Positions 1 through 7,120 of a stretch of DNA of 64,000 nt are shown in pieces. The DNA comes from CAXMQZ01 sp963719055 (GTDB taxonomy: Bacteria > Acidobacteriota > Thermoanaerobaculia > Multivoradales > JAHEKO01): assembly GCA_963719055.1 (NCBI GenBank), contig CAVRAU010000008.1:1-64000 (forward strand). Direction: 5' to 3'. The notes under the pieces are model-generated. The model worked only from the letters and a program-made list of their open reading frames with translations. It did no database searches and was not told where the DNA came from. Position numbers and translations under genes: made by a program. How positions within the stretch are numbered: the stretch's first letter is position 1; the number at the start of each line of letters is the position of its first letter.

Positions 1-80
1 GAATACGCCAAGACTCGAAGGATGATCGGGAGTTCTTCCAGCAGTGTGAACCGAAGCGGAAATAGGCAGAGGGATACCCC

Positions 81-106
81 GGGGCCGACTCGAACCAGCG
101 ACTCGC
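81..106 (-). repeat. possible tRNA-Phe 3'-end remnant
   Basis: On the plus strand this stretch matches the central part of the duplicated tRNA-Phe segment seen at 3614-3660 and 6954-7000 at roughly 22-23 of 26 positions, including the shared block TCGAACCAGCGAC. The T-stem no longer pairs well, so it is not a working tRNA. It could be an old attachment-site scar, or a chance match to a T-arm. Confidence 0.25.
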
Positions 107-110
107 TGTC

Positions 111-1514
111 CTATTGGATATAGCCCAGGGTTTCGAGCGCTTCCAGATCAGGTTCGGAGTCCGCGTGTTTGGCTTGATCCGGAGGCTCATAGGAAAACGG
201 AGTGAATCGACCCTGACCCAGGAGATTTCGGTACCGCTCCCAGCACGCGTCCATTGCCGCCATTCCCTCGGCCGCCAGGTCTCGCTGCTCTCCCGGATCC
301 GCAAGCAGATCGAAGAACCGACGCTTTCCCGTCGCATCCACCATGAGCTTGAACTGCTGACAGAAGAGTACGTGGGTGTGGTGATTCCGCTCGGCCAATT
401 CAGGATAGCGGGCCGCGGTTCTGGCGTTCGCCTTGCGGTTCAACGTGCCAAAGTAGCTGCGATACTCGGCGGTGACAGGCAATTGTGAGGCCTGCCAGAG
501 ATCCGCGGCTGCGGACAACGCACCAGGACGATCGACACCCAGCCAATCGAGTAGCGTCGGCAGGACGGCCGTGAGACTTGTCCTCTCGGTCACCACCTCG
601 CCCCCATGGCGCCCTCCGGGGATGCGAACGAGGAGAGGCACTCGGAGCTGCTCCTGCCAGACGCTGATGGAGTGCCCAATCTCGGGGTGAACACCAAGGC
701 CATCTCCATGATCCGAGGTCAGGACCACGAGCGTCTCTTCCAGGACTCCGGCTTGCTGCAGGAGGGCGAAGATGTCCTTCACCAGATCATCGATTCGCCT
801 GACCGCGGCATCATAGGCGGCCCCATGCTGCCGTTTCTCCTCGCCGGGAAAAGGCCGCAGGCCAGCGGAAATCCTCCACTTGATCTTCGCCGAGTCCACC
901 GGTCCCGACCCATCCACCCCGAAGCTCTCGCCATGACGACTCGAGTTGTAGGGAATATGAGTATCCATGAAGTTCAGAAACGAGAAAAGGCGACAGTCGC
1001 GCTCACGAGCCAAGCCCAGTGCGGAGCTGAACCGGTCCAGTAGAGTCGCACTTCTCTGGGGCCACGAACCCTTGATGACTTCGAAATCCTGGAAGCCTTG
1101 ATCCAACCCAGTGCGGTTACTGACCAACGGATTGGCCGACAAACCGACAGTGCAGAAGCCCTCGTCTGCCAGGATCTCTGCGAGGGTCTCGGTTTCTTCA
1201 GCCAGAAACATATTTCCCCACTGCGCTTGGTGGTCCGAGGGTTGGAGACCGGTGAACAAACTCGAGTGAGCCGGAACTGTCCAGGGACCCGGAGAGACCA
1301 CATCCGCGAACCGAAGGAACTCCTGTCTTGTCTCCACCAGAAAAGGGGTGGTCTCGAGGGAATATCCATTGACCGACATTCGGTCGGGCCGCAGCGTATC
1401 GAAGACCACGAGGAGCAGATGGTCAGGGCCATCCGACGGCCGAGCACATCCAAGAAGGGTGCTCAAGACACATAAAAATAGAACAAGTCTCGGACCCATC
1501 ACACATCGCCTCAA
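111..1514 (-). CDS. sulfatase/alkaline-phosphatase superfamily lipoprotein
   Basis: 467-residue predicted lipoprotein hydrolase. A short hydrophobic leader ends in a lipobox, LLGC (residues 20-23), so the mature protein is probably lipid-anchored. The alkaline-phosphatase fold is shown by the N-terminal metal site VVFDTLRPD (Asp39), the nucleophile region PWTVPAHSSLFTG (residues 78-89) and the distal metal motif TSDHGDG (266-272) with His281. The nucleophile position carries Thr rather than the Cys or Ser that becomes formylglycine in classical sulfatases, so a phospho- or sulfo-transfer role cannot be assigned. The start is TTG 1514 or ATG 1499; the ATG keeps the whole lipobox leader. It sits alone in a region of broken genes. 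Confidence 0.8.
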   Translation of the reverse strand: MRRCVMGPRLVLFLCVLSTLLGCARPSDGPDHLLLVVFDTLRPDRMSVNGYSLETTPFLVETRQEFLRFADVVSPGPWTVPAHSSLFTGLQPSDHQAQWGNMFLAEETETLAEILADEGFCTVGLSANPLVSNRTGLDQGFQDFEVIKGSWPQRSATLLDRFSSALGLARERDCRLFSFLNFMDTHIPYNSSRHGESFGVDGSGPVDSAKIKWRISAGLRPFPGEEKRQHGAAYDAAVRRIDDLVKDIFALLQQAGVLEETLVVLTSDHGDGLGVHPEIGHSISVWQEQLRVPLLVRIPGGRHGGEVVTERTSLTAVLPTLLDWLGVDRPGALSAAADLWQASQLPVTAEYRSYFGTLNRKANARTAARYPELAERNHHTHVLFCQQFKLMVDATGKRRFFDLLADPGEQRDLAAEGMAAMDACWERYRNLLGQGRFTPFSYEPPDQAKHADSEPDLEALETLGYIQ

Positions 1515-1562
1515 AGTACAACTCTCCAGGTCACCTGAACCATACTCTGACCAGACGGGGCG

Positions 1563-1736
1563 TCAATTCTTCTGCTCCAGGTACAAGGCTGAGCTCAGGT
1601 ACTTCATGCTGCCCGACGGGTTCAGCGACTCGAGCTTCAGAAGGAGCCGCGCGCCGTTATCCGGCACGATGTTGCGCAGAGCCAAGATAGGTGTGTTGCC
1701 GATGCCTTGAATGACCTCCCGCTGCAGACTGGTCAT
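1563..1736 (-). pseudogene. cysteine synthase/PLP lyase N-terminal fragment
   Basis: A 57-codon reading frame begins with ATG and has a good ribosome-binding site (AAAGGAG, 8 nt upstream). It matches the beginning of the CysK/cystathionine beta-synthase family: GIGNTPILAL, then LLLKLESLNPSGSMK, which holds the position of the PLP-binding lysine. The frame stops about 14 residues later, where intact enzymes run for about 300 residues. None of the rest of the enzyme is visible downstream, so this is a truncated remnant; a translated micro-peptide cannot be excluded. Confidence 0.55.
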
Positions 1737-1873
1737 CTCTCGTCTCCTTTGTCGACAGAATCTACCAGGGAGAGGCGGGCCGCGCTTCACGTCGGGGTCG
1801 CTAGAGAAAGGCCGGGCGCGAGGCCCGACCTTGGACGAGACGCTCGGCTGACTGTCTCGGCGCTGGCCCCGCG

Positions 1874-2748
1874 CTACTCGCCGACACCCGTCGTAGCCGG
1901 CAACCCCTCCTTCTCCGACCCGAAAGCGCACGCCCCGGGAGTTACCGTGTAGGGCTCGTCGTTCCGGAACTGGGTTAGATTGAACGCGGTGTCGTGTTTG
2001 AACAAATCGAAGGTCCTGGCATCCACATTCAGGTTGTAGCTGTAGACGTCGAGTATGGCGTTTCTGTCGCCCGCCATCCAGGACAACCTCGGTGAGACGC
2101 TTTTGCCCGAGTAGCCACCGAGCATCGGCCTGTCCGAGCCCAGGCAGTCGAAGTTGTTCCAGGTTCCGACCACGGTCTTGTCCGGCAGAACCTGCAGCGA
2201 CCTCGATCCCGTCGCAGAAGCTGTCGAAGCTGAAGCAGTGCAGCGGCGGCAGGGGATCGATCTCTCGCCGCGCCAGGAACACGTCCAGGGCACCGTTGGT
2301 ATCGCCTTCGAGCCAGGTTGGTGGCCTCGGATTGGAAGGCCACGTACTGGCCGTCGGCGGTGATCGACGGATTGCCGCTCCAATCATCGCCCCCGTTACC
2401 GGTGTCGTCCACGCTCACCAAGGTCGTGGCCCCTGTGACGCGATCATGGATCAAGACATCGGGATACGCGTTGGAGTCTTCGGGAGTCAGGTTGTCGGCG
2501 TCGCGACAGGAACGCCACCAAGCGACCGTCCGCGCTGATCGAAGGATGCCAGGAGCCAGCACCAAGGGTCTGGAGCTCCATCGCTCGAGCACGTTGACCC
2601 GGGTCGTGGTCCCTGCGACGAGATCGCGCACGAAGATGTCGTCGACGCCGTTGGTGTCCCCGGCAACGAGGTCGGTGGCAGGGGAGCAGAAGGCCACGAA
2701 CCGGCCGTTCGAGCTGATCGCGGGACATCGACTCCGCTCATCGGCGTC
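1874..2748 (-). pseudogene. beta-propeller (PD40/TolB-like) secreted protein, C-terminal part
   Basis: Three minus-strand frames each hold pieces of the same repeat, of the type SADGRxVAFxSxATNL-xxGDTNGxxDxFVxD-xxTGxTTxVSV. Examples are FCSPATDLVAGDTNGVDDIF and SITADGQYVAFQSEATNL. Such repeats are typical of extracellular WD40-like/PD40 propellers. The coding signal jumps frame at least three times (near 2,540, 2,310 and 2,200) before ending at 1874. Upstream it abuts an IS21-type fragment. A signal peptide in the same orientation lies at 3276-3204 beyond that fragment and probably belonged to the same gene. No function is assigned. Confidence 0.5.
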
Positions 2749-3015
2749 GCCACCGCTCTGATCGTCGACGAGGTCGGCTTCCAGCCGATGTCACGACCCG
2801 AGGCGAGTCTTTTCTTCCGTCTGATCAGCTACCGCTACCAACGCGGCGCCACCCTGATCACGACCAACAAGGCGGTCAAGGACTGGCCGGAGATCCTCGC
2901 CGACGACGAGGCGATGGCAGCAGCCCTGCTGGATCGGCTCCTGCACCACTGCTACGTCTTCAACATCAAGGGACGCAGCTATCGACTCCGAGACCTCGAG
3001 AACATCCTCAAGTGA
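2749..3015 (+). pseudogene. istB: IS21-family helper ATPase IstB, C-terminal fragment
   Basis: The frame starts inside a conserved domain with LIVDEVGFQPM (Walker B region) and continues through SLFFRLISYRYQRG, a sensor-like LITTNKAVKDW and the usual C-terminal LLDRLLHHCYVFNIKGRSYR. This is the last third of IstB, the AAA+ partner of the IS21 transposase. No istA and no N-terminal ATPase half is present. The 5' junction at about 2749 lies directly in the beta-propeller pseudogene. Direct repeats at 3149-3193 probably mark the right end of the lost element. Confidence 0.75.
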
Positions 3016-3148
3016 TCGCAGCCATGCCCAACGATTTCCACAACTCGCGGCGGTCGCGGTCGCTATGGAAAACGGGCCCCCGGCCCCCGCCCCCGTTTCC
3101 CACAACGACCGCTCTACGACGACGACGAACTACAAACCCATGCACAGG

Positions 3149-3193
3149 GGGTCGTCAAACTAGGTGTTCACTAAGGTCGTCAAAGATGGTGTT
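3149..3193. repeat. two direct repeats, probable IS21-type terminal repeats
   Basis: A 20-bp unit beginning GGTCGTCAAA and ending GGTGTTC occurs at 3149-3168 and again at 3174-3193, 17 of 20 positions identical. IS21-family ends commonly carry multiple terminal repeats. The position, just 3' of the istB fragment and just before the flanking gene resumes, fits the right end of that element. Confidence 0.45.
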
Positions 3194-3203
3194 CCTTGAC
3201 AGA

Positions 3204-3276
3204 TGTTCTGGGCGCCCACGCCCGAGCAAAGCGCGAGGGCCAGCACCGGTACCCAAAGCGTGACCGCTCTCTTCAT
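3204..3276 (-). pseudogene. signal-peptide fragment of an interrupted secreted protein
   Basis: Starting at ATG 3276, with GGGAGG about 11 nt upstream, the frame encodes a clear signal peptide (MKRAVTLWVPVLALAL, then CSGVGAQN). It then runs into the probable IS21 end and stops shortly after. Orientation and position suggest it is the first exon-like piece of the beta-propeller gene whose remainder lies at 2748-1874, split by the IS remnant. That link is inference. Confidence 0.45.
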
Positions 3277-3613
3277 GACTCCAACCTCCCTTCGTGCGTT
3301 GCTGACATCACAGATTTGTGGCCGCCCTTCGGCAGCCCGGTGGTCTTGGGGACCAGCGCTCGATGCGATGGAAGCGAGGACCCGTAGCTTTGCGGCCCTG
3401 GGTTTCCCCAGGTGAGCCCTTCTCAAGGTAAGAAAACGCTACGCCCTTGCCGGCCAGAATGCACCACCCCTTCGGGTAGGCATCTGGACCCTGTACCAGC
3501 CCTGGCCGGAGTACGGCCGGCACAGAGGCCGGCCGCTTCAAGTGCGGTCGGCCAGATGTAGCCTCGGCGCCTCTGTGCCCGAGGTCTGGAGGCCGCTTCA
3601 ATTGTGGGTTCTG
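3277..3613. other. non-coding stretch
   Basis: No convincing gene. Contains GC-rich short repeats such as GAGGCCGGCCGCTTCAA and GAGGCCGCTTCAA, and inverted CGGCCGG/CCGGCCG words around 3510-3540. It ends at the left tRNA-Phe duplication. Confidence 0.5.
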
Positions 3614-3660
3614 AATGGTGCCCAGGGCCGGAATCGAACCAGCGACACGCGGATTTTCAG
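3614..3660 (-). repeat. tRNA-Phe 3'-part duplication (att-like end, distal)
   Basis: A perfect 47-bp copy of 6954-7000. It contains the tRNA-Phe 3' end with CCA, the T-arm, the variable region and the 3' side of the anticodon arm up to the anticodon loop. Homology stops abruptly at 3661, where the real tRNA continues with the anticodon and D-arm. This is the arrangement left when an integrative element enters a tRNA gene and displaces its original 3' end. Confidence 0.85.
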
Positions 3661-3780
3661 ACCCCTACACTTGTCCCACCCAGGACCAACCAGGACCGAC
3701 AGGGACCGTATTCTCATGAGCTTACGGAAGAGGCTCTTGTTCCCGGCTGTCCTGGATAATCTCTGTTTGGCCGCCAGTGC

Positions 3781-3801
3781 TGTAGCGAGAGTGTAGCGCG
3801 A
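3781..3801 (+). repeat. 21-bp subterminal direct repeat, left copy
   Basis: TGTAGCRAGAGTGTAGCGCGA, one mismatch from the copy at 6879-6899. It lies 120 bp inside the left tRNA duplication and itself contains two TGTAGC half-units. Possible integrase or excisionase arm site. Confidence 0.45.
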
Positions 3802-3953
3802 GAATGACTCTCGTGAGTCACTCCTGGGGACGGAGATCGACCTTCGATTTTGGTTCTGGTAGGACGGCGGTCGACAAGATCTTCCGACCTCTTCAGCAGG
3901 CGGTCATGAGCATTGCCGTGATCGTGTTAGATTCACCAGTGGAGGCCGAGGCC

Positions 3954-4157
3954 ATGGTCAAGGTTAAAGAGCGCTTTGTCGTCGACGATCAGGGCAAGAA
4001 GATGGAAGTCGTTCTGCCAATTGACGATTACGAGAAGATCCTGAAGGAGCTAGAAGAGCTCGAATCTGTTCGAGCGTTTGACATCGCCAAGGCTGAGGCC
4101 GACGAAGCTCTGCCCGCAGAGCAGGTATTTACAGAAATCGAGAACAAAGGCCCTTGA
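3954..4157 (+). CDS. RelB/Phd-type antitoxin
   Basis: 67-residue protein of the small antitoxin class: a beta-rich N-terminus (VKERFVVDDQGKKMEVVLP), then the helical stretch IDDYEKILKELEELESV, then an acidic C-terminal tail that would wrap the toxin. ATG 3954 is preceded by GGAGG at 3941-3945, better than the longer upstream frame. The stop overlaps the next start (TTGA), so it is translationally coupled to the RelE-like gene, as in type II toxin-antitoxin operons. Since the toxin has a nonsense codon, this may be an orphan antitoxin. It lies inside the tRNA-Phe element. Confidence 0.65.
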   Translation: MVKVKERFVVDDQGKKMEVVLPIDDYEKILKELEELESVRAFDIAKAEADEALPAEQVFTEIENKGP

Positions 4158-4411
4158 GCTACTCGGTTTGGATTCTTCGAAGAGCGCAAAAAGAACTCGC
4201 CCACCTACAGAAAGCCTCCTACTACCAGGTTCGGGATCGAATCCTGGCACTGGCTAATGATCCCAGACCCTCTGGCTCTCAGAAGCTGACCGGCCGAGAA
4301 GGCTGGCGGCTCCGGGTCGGAGCCCTGCGAATTCTCTAAGAGATCGACGACGCGTCGAAGACAGTCACCATCCTCCACGTCGGTCACCGGCGCGACATAT
4401 ACCGCCGTTAA
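4154..4411 (+). pseudogene. relE: RelE-type toxin with in-frame nonsense codon
   Basis: The frame begins SYSVWILRRAQKELAHL (TTG start overlapping the antitoxin stop) and continues with KLTGREGWRLRVGALRIL. It then meets TAA at 4337-4339, but the same frame resumes with EIDDASKTVTILHVGHRRD and ends at 4411, giving the normal RelE length of 85 residues. Only one codon is wrong: TAA where RelE proteins normally carry Tyr (TAC/TAT), followed by Glu. The truncated product lacks the C-terminal strand that carries catalytic residues of the mRNA interferase, so the toxin should be dead unless the stop is a sequencing error. Confidence 0.75.
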
Positions 4412-4512
4412 CGGTGTCGCGGCGTGAGTCGGGCTAGAACTCCACCCTCACCTGTCCCTACCATTAACTCATCCGTCTGGGAACTAAGGGCCTTTTTCGG
4501 GCCAAGGGGAAT

Positions 4513-4529
4513 CCCGTCCTGTCCGAAAA
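4513..4529 (+). repeat. IS left inverted repeat
   Basis: CCCGTCCTGTCCGAAAA; pairs with 6045-6061 at 16 of 17 positions. It precedes the transposase start by about 60 bp. Confidence 0.65.
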
Positions 4530-4588
4530 TAGGATCGTGTTGCAACCAGTGCTCAGAGCATGTGGTTACACGCGGGTAGAATTTGCCA

Positions 4589-5650
4589 ATGAGAGCCGAT
4601 TCGTACCCACTTCAGATGCTGCTCCTCACGGTCTCGGGCTGGGTGAACCGCCACCAGCAAGACATGATCGCGTACCTGATCGAAGAGAACCGGGTTCTGA
4701 AGGAACAGTTGAAAGGCCGCAGGCTTCGGTTAAACGATGACCAGCGACGGCGACTCGCCGCGAAGGCCAAGCGGCTCGGTCGGCAGACCCTGAATCGAGT
4801 TGCGACGATCGTCACTCCGGACACCTTGATGCGGTGGCATCGCAGGCTGATCGCGCTGAAGTGGACCTACGAGGCGAAGCGGGTGGGCCGTCCAGGCCTC
4901 ATGAAGGCCATCGCCGGGCTGATCGTACGGATGGCTCAGGAGAATTCGAACTGGGGATACTGCCGGATCCAGGGTGAGCTGAAGGGCCTCGGTCATCGGG
5001 TGGCTCCAAGCACTATCGCCAAGGTCCTGAAGGAGAACGGCATCCAGCCGGCTCCAGACCGCCCTTCGAGCTGGAGATCGTTCATTCAAGCCCATTGGGG
5101 CGAGGTCGTGGGAGCGGATTTCTTCACGACCGAAGTGTGGACACCTCGAGGGCTGACGACGTATTACGTCCTGTTCCTGATTGATCTGAAGACGCGGAGA
5201 GTCCACTTCGCTGGGGCAACACCGAATCCGGACGAGCCGTTCATGGCCCAGGTCGCTCGCAATCTGACCGATGCTGTCGGCGGCTTCCTGGCCGGACACC
5301 GGTTCCTGATCTGTGACCGGGACGCTAAATTCACGGCTCAATTCCGGCGTATGCTCGAGGATGAGAGGGTGCAGATGATACGGACTCCGCGTCAAGCTCC
5401 GAACTGCAACGCGTATGCGGAGCGATTGGCGCTCTCCATAAAATCGGAGTGCCTGCGCAGGATGATCTTCTTCGGAGAGGCGTCCTTGCGGCAGGCGATC
5501 CAGACCTACCTTCACCACTACCACACCGAACGCACCCATCAGGGGATCGGAAACGAGGTCATTCAGTGCAGAGATCGGGTCACGCAGGGAGAGGTCTATT
5601 GTCGCGAACGGCTGGGTGGCCTCCTCAAGCACTACTATCGGGCGGCGTGA
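4589..5650 (+). CDS. DDE integrase-core transposase
   Basis: About 353 residues with an N-terminal helical/HTH part (KRLGRQTLNRVATIVTP, TPDTLMRWHRR) and an rve-type catalytic core. The acidic triad is visible: Asp in VVGADFFTTEVW, Asp in LICDRDAKF, and Glu in NAYAERL, spaced 34 residues after the second Asp as in DD35E enzymes. A C-terminal HYHTERTHQGIGN motif is typical of IS481/IS3-like proteins. It is a single frame without programmed shifting. Start is ATG 4589, or TTG 4583 just before it. The frame is complete, so it may be active. Confidence 0.85.
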   Translation: MRADSYPLQMLLLTVSGWVNRHQQDMIAYLIEENRVLKEQLKGRRLRLNDDQRRRLAAKAKRLGRQTLNRVATIVTPDTLMRWHRRLIALKWTYEAKRVGRPGLMKAIAGLIVRMAQENSNWGYCRIQGELKGLGHRVAPSTIAKVLKENGIQPAPDRPSSWRSFIQAHWGEVVGADFFTTEVWTPRGLTTYYVLFLIDLKTRRVHFAGATPNPDEPFMAQVARNLTDAVGGFLAGHRFLICDRDAKFTAQFRRMLEDERVQMIRTPRQAPNCNAYAERLALSIKSECLRRMIFFGEASLRQAIQTYLHHYHTERTHQGIGNEVIQCRDRVTQGEVYCRERLGGLLKHYYRAA

Positions 5651-5652
5651 CG

Positions 5653-6000
5653 ATGGAGATGCTCAATCGGTCGGCTGTCATCGTCAAACCTCGACAGTCC
5701 TATCTCGAGTGGGCCAGCCGGGACGATGACGAGGGGCTCGCCGCGTCGGTCTTCGAGGCGCTCCAAGCAGAGCCGACGGTCTACCTTCTGCCGGAATACG
5801 AAGATCCCTTTTCTCAGCATGAGGTGCTGGAAGAGTTCTGGCCTGTCCTGTTCGAGACCATGCTAGAGGGATGGGTGACGGACAAGGCGTCCTGGCCGAA
5901 GAATCGGACCCTCGAGATGTTCCGAGAGTGGTTCGAGGTCCAGATGAGCTCAATCGTGGAAGATCTCTATCTGGGCGAGGCGCTCGAGTACTTGGAGTAA
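5653..6000 (+). CDS. acidic hypothetical protein, IS passenger
   Basis: 115-residue acidic protein of unknown function, rich in Glu, Leu and Trp, with no signal peptide or membrane segment. Recognisable blocks are VYLLPEYEDPF, EVLEEFWPVLFE and a C-terminal helix ending EALEYLE. It begins 2 nt after the transposase stop and ends 44 bp before the right inverted repeat, so it travels inside the IS. The helical, acidic character would suit a partner or regulator of the transposase, or a cargo trait. That is inference; I do not recognise the family. Confidence 0.55.
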   Translation: MEMLNRSAVIVKPRQSYLEWASRDDDEGLAASVFEALQAEPTVYLLPEYEDPFSQHEVLEEFWPVLFETMLEGWVTDKASWPKNRTLEMFREWFEVQMSSIVEDLYLGEALEYLE

Positions 6001-6044
6001 GGGAGATCCCTCAGCCTAAGCCATTTGAATGCTAGTCGGCCGAG

Positions 6045-6061
6045 TTTTCGGATAGGACGGG
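6045..6061 (+). repeat. IS right inverted repeat
   Basis: TTTTCGGATAGGACGGG, the complement of 4513-4529 with one mismatch. It follows the passenger gene stop by 44 bp. Confidence 0.65.
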
Positions 6062-6110
6062 GGCGGAGCTGTGGTCGATTCCTGGCCCCTTCGCAGACCT
6101 CTCGCGCGGA

Positions 6111-6308
6111 TCAACCCTCTGCAGCAAGTGTCACGGACCGCGGTTCCTCGACTCGCTGCGAGGCATCCAGCACCTCCACGGCCACCAGATTACCTTGACC
6201 GTCGTAGTCGAGGATCACACCGGGTTTGTCCTCGTCACTCTCGGCTACCGGCACATCTCTGAAAGTGACAGTCAGCGTGTCGGTGTCGGCGTCGTATCGT
6301 ACCTTCAT
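6111..6308 (-). CDS. DUF2283 family small protein
   Basis: 65 residues, with the signature of DUF2283: MKVRYDADTDTLTVTF, then an acidic segment, then PGVILDYDGQGNLVAVEVLDAS. These short all-beta proteins are often found next to DUF4258 or RelE-like partners and are suspected antitoxins. Here the start codon overlaps the stop of the upstream DUF4258 gene by 4 nt, so the two are translationally coupled. The role as antitoxin is inference from gene pairing. Confidence 0.75.
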   Translation of the reverse strand: MKVRYDADTDTLTVTFRDVPVAESDEDKPGVILDYDGQGNLVAVEVLDASQRVEEPRSVTLAAEG

Positions 6309-6568
6309 GATTGCTCCCAGTACTTGCCTATCTTACTCGTCCGATATGCCGTGACAATGCGAATTTCGTCTGGTAGTCGGTCGACAATGACGCGAACCAG
6401 ATACTCCGTCGGATCGTCCCCTAGGCGAGTTTGCGACTGGCGCACCTCCCGATCGGTTCGCAGCCGAATCGTCTGTTGTGGCTCGGTCACGACTGAAACG
6501 AGTGTTTGCTCGGGTATCCCTCGGTTCTCAGCCTGCCGCCTCGCGTGCTCGGTTACCGTGATCTTCAC
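6305..6568 (-). CDS. DUF4258 family protein (possible toxin partner)
   Basis: 87 residues. It contains the family pattern VTEHARRQAENRGI near the N-terminus, DPTEYLVRVIVDRLPDEIRI in the middle and VTAYRTSKIGKYW at the C-terminus. DUF4258 proteins have a compact alpha/beta fold resembling BrnT/RelE toxins, and commonly precede a DUF2283 gene, as here (ATGA overlap). A toxin-antitoxin role is likely but unproven. It lies within the tRNA-Phe element, reading opposite to the IS. Confidence 0.7.
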   Translation of the reverse strand: MKITVTEHARRQAENRGIPEQTLVSVVTEPQQTIRLRTDREVRQSQTRLGDDPTEYLVRVIVDRLPDEIRIVTAYRTSKIGKYWEQS

Positions 6569-6953
6569 CGCGCTCAGATCGTAGCAGGCCTTTCCAACGA
6601 AAGTGAGACGAGTCCCCTTCGATGGATGGGACTCCTCGAAGTGCCGCTTCGAAAGTCATGTCTTACCTCCCGGTCGATGCGCACTACCTCCATGACCGCC
6701 CACTGTAACGGATCGTGCTTTCGCAAGACTCATCTACAGAATGTCGCACAGATGTAAGACAAAGGGCACTCGACGGCGCAGAAGGAATCTGGCCGGCTAC
6801 GTCCAGATTCCAGGTCCAGAGGGCTCCGGCTTGTACTAGCGGTGTTCTGCTCTCGGCCGCTCAAGCACGCTCGCCCGGTGTAGCAAGAGTGTAGCGCGAC
6901 CCGCCCAGCGACGGAGCCAGACATCCCCCTAACTTACTGATTTAAGGAGACTT
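6569..6953. other. non-coding right part of the element
   Basis: 385 bp without a supportable gene. It should hold the promoter of the DUF4258/DUF2283 pair and contains the right subterminal repeat at 6879-6899. An integrase gene would be expected close to one end of such an element; none is found here. Confidence 0.5.
6879..6899 (+). repeat. 21-bp subterminal direct repeat, right copy
   Basis: TGTAGCAAGAGTGTAGCGCGA, 20 of 21 positions identical to 3781-3801 and in the same orientation. It lies 54 bp inside the right tRNA duplication. Confidence 0.45.
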
Positions 6954-6955
6954 AA

Positions 6956-7032
<77 letters not shown>

Positions 7033-7056
7033 CGGGGCGGGACGCCCCAACGCAGG

Positions 7057-7085
7057 TTTGTACCAAGCAGAGGAGGTCGAGTCAA
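7057..7085 (-). promoter_or_regulatory. promoter of tRNA-Phe
   Basis: On the minus strand: -35 TTGACT (7085-7080), a 17-bp spacer, -10 TACAAA (7062-7057), about 26 nt before the tRNA 5' end. A GC-rich discriminator follows, as is usual for stable-RNA promoters. Confidence 0.6.
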
Positions 7086-7090
7086 GAGGT

Positions 7091-7120
7091 TTGGTGCAAT
7101 GCTGAAGAAGTCCGTACAAT
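7091..7120 (+). promoter_or_regulatory. possible promoter overlapping the start of the 7,099 gene
   Basis: TTGGTG (7091-7096), an 18-bp spacer, then TACAAT (7115-7120). If used, transcription would begin near 7,127 and the upstream ATG 7099 could not be the start; GTG 7129 would then be the first usable codon. Confidence 0.3.

Larger units (their letters stand above)
4513..6061 (+). mobile_element. DDE insertion sequence (IS481/IS3-like) with passenger gene
   Basis: A 17-bp inverted repeat, CCCGTCCTGTCCGAAAA at 4513-4529 and its complement with one mismatch at 6045-6061, encloses a DD35E transposase and a second short gene of the same strand. Total length is 1,549 bp. I see no clear target-site duplication, so the exact tips could begin at the inner TGTCCGAAAA. 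The element sits inside the tRNA-Phe island, just after the broken relE gene. Confidence 0.7.
3661..6953. mobile_element. small integrative element in tRNA-Phe, no integrase seen
   Basis: The 3.3-kb interval lies between two identical 47-bp tRNA-Phe segments. It contains only accessory cargo: an antitoxin and broken RelE toxin, an IS with a passenger gene, and a DUF4258/DUF2283 pair. A 21-bp sequence is repeated near each end (3781-3801 and 6879-6899), as expected for integrase arm-type sites. No tyrosine or serine integrase gene is visible, so it is either a decayed element or one mobilised in trans. The functional tRNA is kept at the 6,956-7,031 end. Confidence 0.65.

Noticed and set aside
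2092..2761. Plus-strand open frames of about 147 codons
   Set aside because: They are complements of the minus-strand propeller pseudogene repeats.
4730..5632. 300-codon minus-strand open frame
   Set aside because: Antisense shadow of the transposase; no domain, no ribosome-binding site.
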